A stretch of DNA of 64,000 bases. Origin: Bacteroidota bacterium (GTDB taxonomy: Bacteria; Bacteroidota; Bacteroidia; Chitinophagales; Saprospiraceae). Made by a program: the position numbers and the translations under genes. Within the stretch, counting starts at the first letter, position 1. Each line of letters begins with the position of its first letter. Positions 53,825 through 61,004 of this stretch are shown here, one piece after another. The stretch spans positions 1-64,000 of the forward strand of contig JANSWP010000008.1 in the NCBI GenBank assembly GCA_024743405.1, in the 5' to 3' direction. A model generated the notes under the pieces. It searched no databases, was not told the DNA's origin, and saw only the letters and a program-made list of their open reading frames with translations.

Positions 53825-54192
53825 GCCTCAGAATGTAGCGCTAGATAATTTCCTTCACAATCTTCAAATAAAGCCATAAAGCCAAACTCTGAGGATATCG
53901 GCTTTTTTCCTTGAATGACTTTACCTCCTTCGTTTTCGATCCGATTAAGTACGGTTTTTAGATCTGGGTTAGCATTCAAATAAACTTTCGTTCCATTTTT
54001 TGATGGTTGGTATTCTTCACCTTGACAAATAGCGCAACCAATAGTCTCTGTATGTGGGAAAATACCCATTTTTAGTACTCCGAGGTCTATTGTATGAATT
54101 TCAATTTCAAAAATATTTTCATAAAATTTTTTTGCTCGATCAAAGTCTGATACGGGTATTTCAAACCAGCCTGTCCAGTTTTTTTTCGTCAT
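53821..54192 (-). CDS. VOC-family (glyoxalase/bleomycin-resistance fold) protein
   Basis: The protein has 123 residues, opening NWTGWFEIPVSDFDRAKKFYENIF, the usual VOC start, with FGFMALFEDCEGNYLALH at the end. Substrate is unknown. Its stop codon shares the palindrome CTAG with the convergent CotH gene. Confidence 0.88.
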   Translation of the reverse strand: MTKKNWTGWFEIPVSDFDRAKKFYENIFEIEIHTIDLGVLKMGIFPHTETIGCAICQGEEYQPSKNGTKVYLNANPDLKTVLNRIENEGGKVIQGKKPISSEFGFMALFEDCEGNYLALHSEA

Positions 54193-54534
54193 GAATAGTT
54201 ATAGTTTAGTTGTTGCAAATGATTAGAAATATTGGTTAAGGTAACTTTATTTTTCCATAACATACTATTATACTTTTGAACCTCGTTCCTATCGGACATT
54301 CCTTATACCGAAGTTACTTTTTTTATATTTTGGAAAATAAATTTTAGACTCAGCTTTTATTTTTTGTTGAATAGAGTTACTTATTCTACGATTTTTAAAA
54401 GTATTCAATGAAGTCTTTGCCATCATTTTTTTGATTGGTGAGTCTATGGTTTACATTTGCAAAGCCTGTAATAAAAACAAAGGTGTTTGGAGTTTCCAAT
54501 CACCATACACTACACAAAAATCACCTAAATCAAT
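54193..54534. other. Intergenic leader of porX
   Basis: This 342-bp stretch between divergent genes carries the porX promoter at 54430-54459. I see no other feature in it. Confidence 0.6.
54430..54459 (+). promoter_or_regulatory. porX promoter, TTTG and TACATTTG
   Basis: A -33-like TTTG at 54430-54433 and a -7 box TACATTTG at 54452-54459 are spaced by 18 bp, close to the Bacteroidota consensus. They lie 75 bp before the porX ATG. Confidence 0.55.
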
Positions 54535-56091
54535 ATGGATAAAATTAAAATTCTTTGGGCGGATGATGAGATAGATCATTTGAAACCACAATTGATGTTT
54601 TTAGAGAAAAAAGGATATGATGTTATTACCGTAACTAATGGGTACGATGCTATCGAAGAATGTGAAGAGTCTAATGATATCGATGTCGTCTTTTTGGATG
54701 AAAGCATGCCAGGAATTACAGGTTTAGAGACTTTATCAAAAATAAAAGAGGGAAATCCGCATCTTCCGATAGTAATGATCACTAAAAATGAATCGGAAAA
54801 TGTGATGGAAGAGGCTTTAGGAGCGCAGATTACTGATTATTTGTTGAAGCCAGTTAATCCAAATCAGATTTTATTGACACTCAAAAAAATCATTGATAAT
54901 AAACGCCTCATTCGAGAAAAAACGAATTCTGATTATCAACAAGAATTCAGGCAACTAATGATGGAAATCAATAGTGGTTTGGATTATGAAGGTTGGGTAG
55001 ATGTATATAAGAAGATAATATCTTGGGAGATAAAAATTGATGAATCGAAGTCGACTGAGATGTGGGATATCCTATCCATGCAAAAAAGTGATGCGAATGC
55101 TGGATTTTCTAAGTTTGTAGAGAAGAATTATTTGGATTGGGTGAATGAAACGAAAGAAGCCCCAACTATGTCCAATAGTTTGATGCGTCGAAAAGTGTTC
55201 ACTCAATTACTTCCAGAGACTCCAACGATTATGTTGTTATTGGATAATCTTCGATTTGATCAATGGAAAGTTATTGAACCGATAGTTACAGAATATTTTA
55301 GAGTGGAGGAAGAGGATTTTTTCTATAGTATTTTACCAACCACTACTCAATACAGTAGAAATGCAATTTTTGCAGGCATGATGCCTGGTGATATTGCTAA
55401 GAATTATCGAGATTGGTGGAGAAATGATAATGAGGAAGGGGGTAAAAACATGCATGAGCATGATTTTTTAGATGAGCAAATTAAACGAACATTTCGTAAG
55501 CCAATAAAATATGATTATGTAAAAGTAACTAATGTAGGTCACGCCAAAGATGTACATGATAATATTTTGAATTATTTGAATAATGATCTTTCTGTAATCG
55601 TATATAACTTTATTGATATGCTTTCTCATGCGCGTACAGAAATGGAAGTTTTAAAAGAGTTGGCAGGTGATGAAAAAGCATATCGATCCTTGACGAAATC
55701 TTGGTTTGCAAACTCCCATCTATGGACTGCCTTACAGAAAGCTTCTGAAAAAGGTGCTCAATTAATTATTACAACAGACCATGGTACAATTCGGGTAAAT
55801 ACACCTTCAAAAGTGATTGGTGATCGGGAGACGACTACAAATTTGAGATATAAAGTGGGAAGAAATTTGAATTATGACAGAAGAGATGTATTAGATATAC
55901 GTGATCCTGGAAAGGCACTATTGCCGAGACCAAATGTGAGCTCGACATTCATTTTTGCAAAAGAAGATAAATATTTTCTCTATCCAAATAATTATAATCA
56001 TTATCACAATTATTATAAAAATACCTTCCAACACGGAGGAATTTCTTTAGAGGAAATTATTTGCCCCGTTATTAAGTTGAGTGCTAAATAA
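54535..56091 (+). CDS. porX: PorX-type response regulator with PglZ effector domain
   Basis: The protein has 518 residues. The receiver domain has the acidic pair at 10-12, phospho-acceptor Asp55 in VFLDESMPG, Thr/Lys switch residues and Lys105 in LLKPVNP. A long middle region leads to the PglZ alkaline-phosphatase-like domain with LLDNLRFDQWK and ITTDHGTIRVN. PorX relatives regulate the type IX secretion system with the sensor PorY and hydrolyse nucleotide substrates. No sensor is adjacent. It is monocistronic. Confidence 0.95.
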   Translation: MDKIKILWADDEIDHLKPQLMFLEKKGYDVITVTNGYDAIEECEESNDIDVVFLDESMPGITGLETLSKIKEGNPHLPIVMITKNESENVMEEALGAQITDYLLKPVNPNQILLTLKKIIDNKRLIREKTNSDYQQEFRQLMMEINSGLDYEGWVDVYKKIISWEIKIDESKSTEMWDILSMQKSDANAGFSKFVEKNYLDWVNETKEAPTMSNSLMRRKVFTQLLPETPTIMLLLDNLRFDQWKVIEPIVTEYFRVEEEDFFYSILPTTTQYSRNAIFAGMMPGDIAKNYRDWWRNDNEEGGKNMHEHDFLDEQIKRTFRKPIKYDYVKVTNVGHAKDVHDNILNYLNNDLSVIVYNFIDMLSHARTEMEVLKELAGDEKAYRSLTKSWFANSHLWTALQKASEKGAQLIITTDHGTIRVNTPSKVIGDRETTTNLRYKVGRNLNYDRRDVLDIRDPGKALLPRPNVSSTFIFAKEDKYFLYPNNYNHYHNYYKNTFQHGGISLEEIICPVIKLSAK

Positions 56092-56115
56092 TGGTTAACT
56101 GACTCGAGTTTTAAT

Positions 56116-56156
56116 AAAAAGAGCCGAATTGGATAAGTTCCATTTCGGCTCTTTTT
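56116..56156 (+). terminator. Rho-independent terminator of porX
   Basis: The arms AAAAAGAGCCGAA (56116-56128) and TTCGGCTCTTTTT (56144-56156) are exact reverse complements, and the T-run continues after the stem. It also separates porX from the convergent tatA gene. Confidence 0.93.
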
Positions 56157-56198
56157 TCAATGAAAGCAAAAGGATTAATTTTTCAATAATGATTGATA

Positions 56199-56420
56199 TT
56201 AAGCCTTTTTGTCTTCAATTTCTTTCTTTTCAGAATCTTTCATACCTTCTTTAATTTCGCTTTCAATAGTCGCCCGAGCGCTATTAAATTCACGAATACC
56301 TTTACCAACGCCACGCATTAATTCAGGAATTTTTTTACCACCAAAAAGTAATAAGACAACGAAAAGAATAACGAATAATTCCATGCCTCCAGGAATTCCA
56401 ATTAAGAAAATATTTGTCAT
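56199..56420 (-). CDS. tatA: Twin-arginine translocase subunit TatA/E
   Basis: The protein has 73 residues with one membrane helix ([21 protein letters not shown]) followed by an amphipathic helix and a charged tail ([13 protein letters not shown]). The [12 protein letters not shown] hinge is typical. It forms the protein-conducting part of the Tat system. No tatC is adjacent. Confidence 0.93.
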   Translation of the reverse strand: MTNIFLIGIPGGMELFVILFVVLLLFGGKKIPELMRGVGKGIREFNSARATIESEIKEGMKDSEKKEIEDKKA

Positions 56421-56448
56421 TATGATATTTTTTTATTTTAAGAAAGTA

Positions 56449-56481
56449 CAAAATTAAGCCTTTTCATTCAGTAAGTCCAAA
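56449..56481 (-). promoter_or_regulatory. tatA promoter, TTTG and TAATTTTG on the minus strand
   Basis: On the minus strand a TTTG (56478-56481) precedes TAATTTTG (56449-56456) with a 21-bp spacer. The -7 box is 28 bp before the tatA ATG. Confidence 0.5.
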
Positions 56482-56547
56482 CATCTTGTAATGAGATGGT
56501 CATTTTAGACAAAGGTTTAATTTAAAACAACCAAAAACAGGTATACC

Positions 56548-57501
56548 CTACTTTTTTAAGCCAATTTCTCTCAATCTTTCATCTAAATACTCTCCAGCAG
56601 TGATTGGTTCGTATTGTAATGGGTTTTTATTTGTGACACATCTATCTAAGCAAGTTAAATCCATATTTGCTATCGGATGTAAAAAAAATGGAATAGACAA
56701 ACGCGGTAAATGCCACTCTTCTCGTGGAGGGTTAACTACTCTGTGTGTAGTTGATATAAGGTAATTATTAGTCAACCGTTGAAGCATATCCCCTACGTTA
56801 ATAACAATTTCGTCCTCTTCCGGTATTACTGGAAGCCACTCATTATCTAAATTCAATACTTGTAAACCTCCTGCAGATGCTCCAACCAAAAGGGTGATTA
56901 AGTTGATGTCTTCATGTTGTTCTGCACGAATCGCTGAGTCTGGTTCCTCACGAATGGGAGGATAGTGAATAGCGCGAAGGATACTATTTCCAGCTTCTAT
57001 TTTATCATCAAAATAATCTTCACCTAATTCTAAATGGATTGCTATTGCCTTCAATAGTTGTCCACCAGATTTTTCAAATGCTTGATATAACTCTTGGCCC
57101 AGTTTAGTGAAATTAGGCATTTCTCCAACTTGAACATTGTCCGGATATTGAGATTTGAAAGGATGATTATTAGGTACTTCCTGACCAATTTGGAAAAATT
57201 CTTTTAGGTCTGGAACATCGGATTGTTTAGCATGCTCTTTCCCAAAAGAAGTATATCCACGTTGACCAGCTAAACCTTTGATCTCATAATTTCTTTTGGT
57301 CGAAACAGGTAGAGAAAAGAAATCTTTTGAAGCGGCATAAAAATCATCTATTAGTTGTTGAGAAATACCATGATTTATTACTCCAACAAAACCGATTTTA
57401 TGAAATGCTGTGCCCAATTTTTCTACAAAAGCTTGTCTTTCTTTTGTATTTCCGTGAACAAACTTTGAAAGATCAACAAGTGGGATAGCTCTGTCTGGCA
57501 T
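56548..57501 (-). CDS. Isopenicillin N synthase-like 2-oxoglutarate/Fe(II) dioxygenase
   Basis: The protein has 317 residues. The N-terminal DIOX_N region has IPLVDLSKF and KIGFVGVINHGI, and the iron facial triad is HEDINLITLL (His, Asp) with STTHRVVNPP (His). The 2-oxoglutarate-binding RLSIPFFLHP follows. It probably hydroxylates or oxidises a small molecule. It is monocistronic with no biosynthetic neighbours. Confidence 0.9.
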   Translation of the reverse strand: MPDRAIPLVDLSKFVHGNTKERQAFVEKLGTAFHKIGFVGVINHGISQQLIDDFYAASKDFFSLPVSTKRNYEIKGLAGQRGYTSFGKEHAKQSDVPDLKEFFQIGQEVPNNHPFKSQYPDNVQVGEMPNFTKLGQELYQAFEKSGGQLLKAIAIHLELGEDYFDDKIEAGNSILRAIHYPPIREEPDSAIRAEQHEDINLITLLVGASAGGLQVLNLDNEWLPVIPEEDEIVINVGDMLQRLTNNYLISTTHRVVNPPREEWHLPRLSIPFFLHPIANMDLTCLDRCVTNKNPLQYEPITAGEYLDERLREIGLKK

Positions 57502-57671
57502 AGTTGATTAATTATTTGGTTAGGTAAAACCGAAAAGAAAAATTCATTTTCAAAAAGTAATACCAAATTAACAATTTTTGGATAAAATGAGTTTTTAGGA
57601 TCCTTTTTATTCAAAATCAATTAGTTCACATTGCCAATTTTTATTCCAGTGAAATTTTGATTTATATCATC

Positions 57672-58077
57672 CTAAACATTTTCATAAAAACAAGAATCAG
57701 GAATTGGCTCTAACCAGGGATTTTCTGGATCTGGAAACGTGTAATCTTCTTTTACGAAGCGCCAGTGTCTTGACAATATCAAAGAAGCAATTATATGCTT
57801 CACCACATTCATCTGAAATTTTAACCTTCGCCAAGTAATCGCCAACACTAATATTGTAATTTTCAAATTCAGAAAAATCACCCCAAATAGAAAAATCAAC
57901 CCCTTGACCACAATTGTCTATTACTTCGGATTTAGATATGTCAATCGGCATTTCACAAAGTGTATCAGATACGAAGAAATTTAAACTGTCAGGACAGAGC
58001 ACTTGAAGTTGAGCATTGGCAAAATTTGATATACGCAAAAAAAGGAAAAAGAGATAAATGTTGAGAGCATATTTCAT
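57672..58077 (-). pseudogene. Secreted protein gene broken by a frameshift
   Basis: Frame 1 begins at an ATG (58077) with a clean signal peptide (MKYALNIYLFFLFLRISNFA), continues LQVLCPDSLNFFVSDT and DECGEAYNCFFDI, then degrades into an Arg/Lys-rich end. Frame 2, one base on, carries the plausible end EDYTFPDPENPWLEPI and DSCFYENV. Deleting one A from the AAAA near 57760 joins them as ALRKEDYTFPD. The joined protein would be about 135 residues, resembling a short secreted Cys-rich domain. It is either a pseudogene or a sequencing or assembly slip. Confidence 0.6.
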
Positions 58078-58113
58078 GAGAAAGAATACTAGGTCATGGC
58101 AAAATACCTTTAC

Positions 58114-58121
58114 CAAAAGTA
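58114..58121 (-). promoter_or_regulatory. Candidate -7 box (TACTTTTG)
   Basis: A TAnnTTTG match on the minus strand 37 bp before the ATG at 58077 of the frameshifted secreted gene. Confidence 0.3.
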
Positions 58122-58188
58122 ATATAAAACATAAAGAATTACAACTTAGCGAAACAAGTTGGAGGCTTTATCTTCTTTCTTTGAAAGA

Positions 58189-59925
58189 TTAGTGCAATAA
58201 AATAACAATCCCTTGGCTTTCAACTATTTGGCCGTTGGGTTGGACGACTTTGATATAAAAAGTATAGGGGCCTTGAGGTAAATCTTTACCAACACCATTT
58301 TTCTTTCCATTCCACCCTTCTGAAAGATTTCGAGATTCGAATAATTTTTCGCCAAAACGATTATAAATCAACATTTGGTAAGCGATAATTTCACTTAGAA
58401 TAACGATTGGGCGAAACTCTTGATTTTGTCCATTAGGAGTAAAGGCATTCGGAGCAATGATTTCTGCAAATTGTTCTAAACAAACAGTATTAGATTTTGT
58501 ACGAATGATTTCTAAAGTACCAGTTACTGGATGAATTAATTCAGAAGTTGCAATTACATAGTAGCAAGATTTGGATTCTTCAATATTGTTTGGATTTATT
58601 TTATCAAGATGTGGAGCTGGACTTCCAAAGTATTCAGCAATTAGTTCGGTTTGGTTGCCAGATTTTTTGAAGAGTTCGTACTGGATATTGATAAGGTTAT
58701 CAAGATTTAATGGCGTCCAAAATAATTGGTTGATTTGATTGGTCTGTGCGGTGCCAGATAAAAACATAGTTGGGGCAGAATCTGAGGTTTCTGTATCTCC
58801 ACAGATATCTATAGTCTCAATTTTATAGAAATACCGACTATCACTGGGATTGACTGTATTGTCAAAATAAAATTCTTGAGGATCAAGAGGAGGTTGAATG
58901 GTTTCAGTGGCAATAATTTCAAAGTTTTCATTATCAATAGATCGTAAAATATTATATCCCGAAATTTCAGCGTCTGTGTTCCATTCCCAAACAAGTTCAA
59001 TGCTATTGAAATCATTGATAGAAACATTCTTAATAAATAAATATTCTACTGGTTCCACAATGTCTAGGCTTAGACAAACCTCATTTGAATTGGAAATTAT
59101 TCCTGTATTATCTTCTATTGCACGAACTATGAAACAATAATCTGAGCCATCATTTCCATCTATGAATGAATAGGTATCTGAATTCCCCAAAACAGTTGCT
59201 GCTAAAAAAAAGAGGTTTCCATTTTCACTCACCCAGATTTCATGTTGACCAATTCCATTTGACCAATTTTGATAAAAACTCCATGATAAATTTACGGATT
59301 GTGTACAAGGGTCAATAGAAGTCTCTAACAAAATTGTTTGGTGAGGTAAGTCAAAAATACTGGTATTCCCACAGGCATCGAGTGCATTTACAAAGTAAGT
59401 TTCTGATTGATTAGTTGGGTCTGCATCTATATCAATATATAACAAGTCGTTAAAAACGGTATCAATAGGTACTAGCCCAATATTCGTTTCTCTATAAATA
59501 ATATATCCAACAACTTCCGGTGACGGACTAGCTTCCCAACTTAATTGGACGAGTCCTCCTTCAACAGAAGCACTTTCAATAGGAGAGATTTCTGGTGGAC
59601 GATTGTTTAAAGTATCGGAAGCGATGGGTATTTCTCCGGGACAATCATAATTACTTAATAAATAATAATACTTAATAAGACCACCTTGATTTCCCGGAAA
59701 AAAGGATATTTCCAATTCATCAGTTACTTCATCTAAAAGAGAGAAAGGACCTGTGGGTAGGTCGCTCACGAAAATTTGATAACTAATAAATGGGCCACAA
59801 CTATTACTTGGTAGATTCCAAAAGAGGGTGTCATTTTCTACACACAGGAATTCTGGTGGGTTGATTTGTGCATTGGCAAAAGTAAAGAGGAATAGTATTA
59901 AAATAGTATAAAAACTTTGCTTCAT
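58189..59925 (-). CDS. Fibronectin-III-like surface protein with CHU_C type IX sorting domain
   Basis: The protein has 578 residues. A signal peptide (MKQSFYTILILFLFTFANAQ) is followed by several fibronectin type III-like segments marked by repeated VVGYIIYRE, ISGYNILRS and DACGNTS/DICGDTE patterns. The last 85 residues are the gliding-motility-associated C-terminal domain (APNAFTPNGQNQEFRP, YNRFGEKLFESRNLSEGW and DLPQGPYTFYIKV), so it is exported by the type IX system. Its ligand is unknown. I chose the ATG at 59925, two codons after a TTG. Confidence 0.9.
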   Translation of the reverse strand: MKQSFYTILILFLFTFANAQINPPEFLCVENDTLFWNLPSNSCGPFISYQIFVSDLPTGPFSLLDEVTDELEISFFPGNQGGLIKYYYLLSNYDCPGEIPIASDTLNNRPPEISPIESASVEGGLVQLSWEASPSPEVVGYIIYRETNIGLVPIDTVFNDLLYIDIDADPTNQSETYFVNALDACGNTSIFDLPHQTILLETSIDPCTQSVNLSWSFYQNWSNGIGQHEIWVSENGNLFFLAATVLGNSDTYSFIDGNDGSDYCFIVRAIEDNTGIISNSNEVCLSLDIVEPVEYLFIKNVSINDFNSIELVWEWNTDAEISGYNILRSIDNENFEIIATETIQPPLDPQEFYFDNTVNPSDSRYFYKIETIDICGDTETSDSAPTMFLSGTAQTNQINQLFWTPLNLDNLINIQYELFKKSGNQTELIAEYFGSPAPHLDKINPNNIEESKSCYYVIATSELIHPVTGTLEIIRTKSNTVCLEQFAEIIAPNAFTPNGQNQEFRPIVILSEIIAYQMLIYNRFGEKLFESRNLSEGWNGKKNGVGKDLPQGPYTFYIKVVQPNGQIVESQGIVILLH

Positions 59926-59952
59926 TATCAATTTTTGGATGTCTATTAAAGC

Positions 59953-60687
59953 TTATTTTTCTAGGCTGATTTGGAATTTTTTCTCAAATTCTTTCATGTC
60001 GTAAATGTCCTTGAGTTCATATTCCATTTTGAAGTCCTTAGCGATATCTTTTCGGAAATAAATCAATCCGATACCTTTGGCGTATATTTCTGTTGCCTCA
60101 TATTCTTGTTCTAAATGGCCTTCGTTTTCGTTGTCAATCAATTCACGAACGTAAAATTTTACGCAATCGTATGTTTGATTTTGATAAGAATAGGTCGTGT
60201 CTTTATCATATTGTCGATTTCTTATAAAAGTCATTTTCGTCAACGTATCCGAAGGCATACGCCAATTTATAGAAGAAACTAGAACGGTCGGTGGATCATA
60301 TAATTCAAAGCCAAAAACGCTACCTGACTCAATGTTTGCAGGAACTTGAATTTGTTTATTGTTTAAAGTATCTGGTTCAAACCAATAAAAATTATCCAAT
60401 AACATTCCATTACTGACCATTTCTTCTTGAATGAGTTGATATTGGGTGAAATCTGGGCCATAGTAAGTGCCAATTAAAAAGGTACTTTTTTGTTGTTCCA
60501 AAGTTTGGTAATACCAATAAAAGGGAGGGTTTCGTTCATCACTTATTGATTGATATTCATAAACTTTTCCATCTTTCAATTCTTCAATAGGGAAGTAATA
60601 CTCTTTGATATTTCTATGATCATTGTTGCAAAAAGTAAAGAGAACTAAAACAAAAAGTGCGAATGCTGTATTTTTTATATGGGTCAT
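59953..60687 (-). CDS. Lipoprotein of unknown function
   Basis: The protein has 244 residues. The lipobox lies in LVLFTFCNNDH (Cys near residue 20). The mature part has YYFPIEELKDGKVYEYQSI and a C-terminal segment IGLIYFRKDIAKDFKMEYEL, as in Bacteroidota lipoproteins with no assigned function. It is 27 bp upstream of the CHU_C gene on the same strand, so they may be co-transcribed. Confidence 0.8.
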   Translation of the reverse strand: MTHIKNTAFALFVLVLFTFCNNDHRNIKEYYFPIEELKDGKVYEYQSISDERNPPFYWYYQTLEQQKSTFLIGTYYGPDFTQYQLIQEEMVSNGMLLDNFYWFEPDTLNNKQIQVPANIESGSVFGFELYDPPTVLVSSINWRMPSDTLTKMTFIRNRQYDKDTTYSYQNQTYDCVKFYVRELIDNENEGHLEQEYEATEIYAKGIGLIYFRKDIAKDFKMEYELKDIYDMKEFEKKFQISLEK

Positions 60688-60863
60688 ATTTTTTCAACAA
60701 TATTAATTTGACAATTCTTTCAAAAACGAAAAAGAAAGGAGCAATGTTTTCATATTCTCATGAAAACATATGACAAAATGTCACTCTATCAGCTCTAAAA
60801 TCCTATTGGTATAAAATCTGATAACCAAAGTTCATTCTATCCATTGGCGCTGCAAATATATTT

Positions 60864-60871
60864 TATCTTTG
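60864..60871 (+). promoter_or_regulatory. secA promoter -7 box TATCTTTG
   Basis: An exact TAnnTTTG match, with TTGG about 20 bp upstream (60844-60847) as a weak -33 box. It predicts a leader of about 125 nt that includes the 18-bp inverted repeat. Confidence 0.5.
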
Positions 60872-60918
60872 CCAATCTAAATTTCAAAATCGAATAAAGA
60901 GAATATATAATAGTCAGC

Positions 60919-60972
60919 TTGAAATTCAAGAATCAAAAAAATCTCTTCTTGAACTTGATTCTTGAATTTCAA
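60919..60972 (+). repeat. Perfect 18-bp inverted repeat in the secA leader
   Basis: The arms 60919-60936 and 60955-60972 are exact reverse complements with an 18-nt loop. The motif CTTGAATTT of the right arm recurs at 60980-60988, 17 bp before the ATG, and could pair with 60922-60930 in the left arm instead. No T-run follows, so a terminator is unlikely. Confidence 0.7.
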
Positions 60973-61004
60973 CTTGGCGCTTGAATTTGAATACATAATA
61001 TTAT

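Larger units (their letters stand above)
60688..61004. other. Leader region of secA
   Basis: This 317-bp gap between the lipoprotein gene and secA carries the -7 box at 60864-60871 and the inverted repeat at 60919-60972. I see nothing else in it. Confidence 0.6.
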
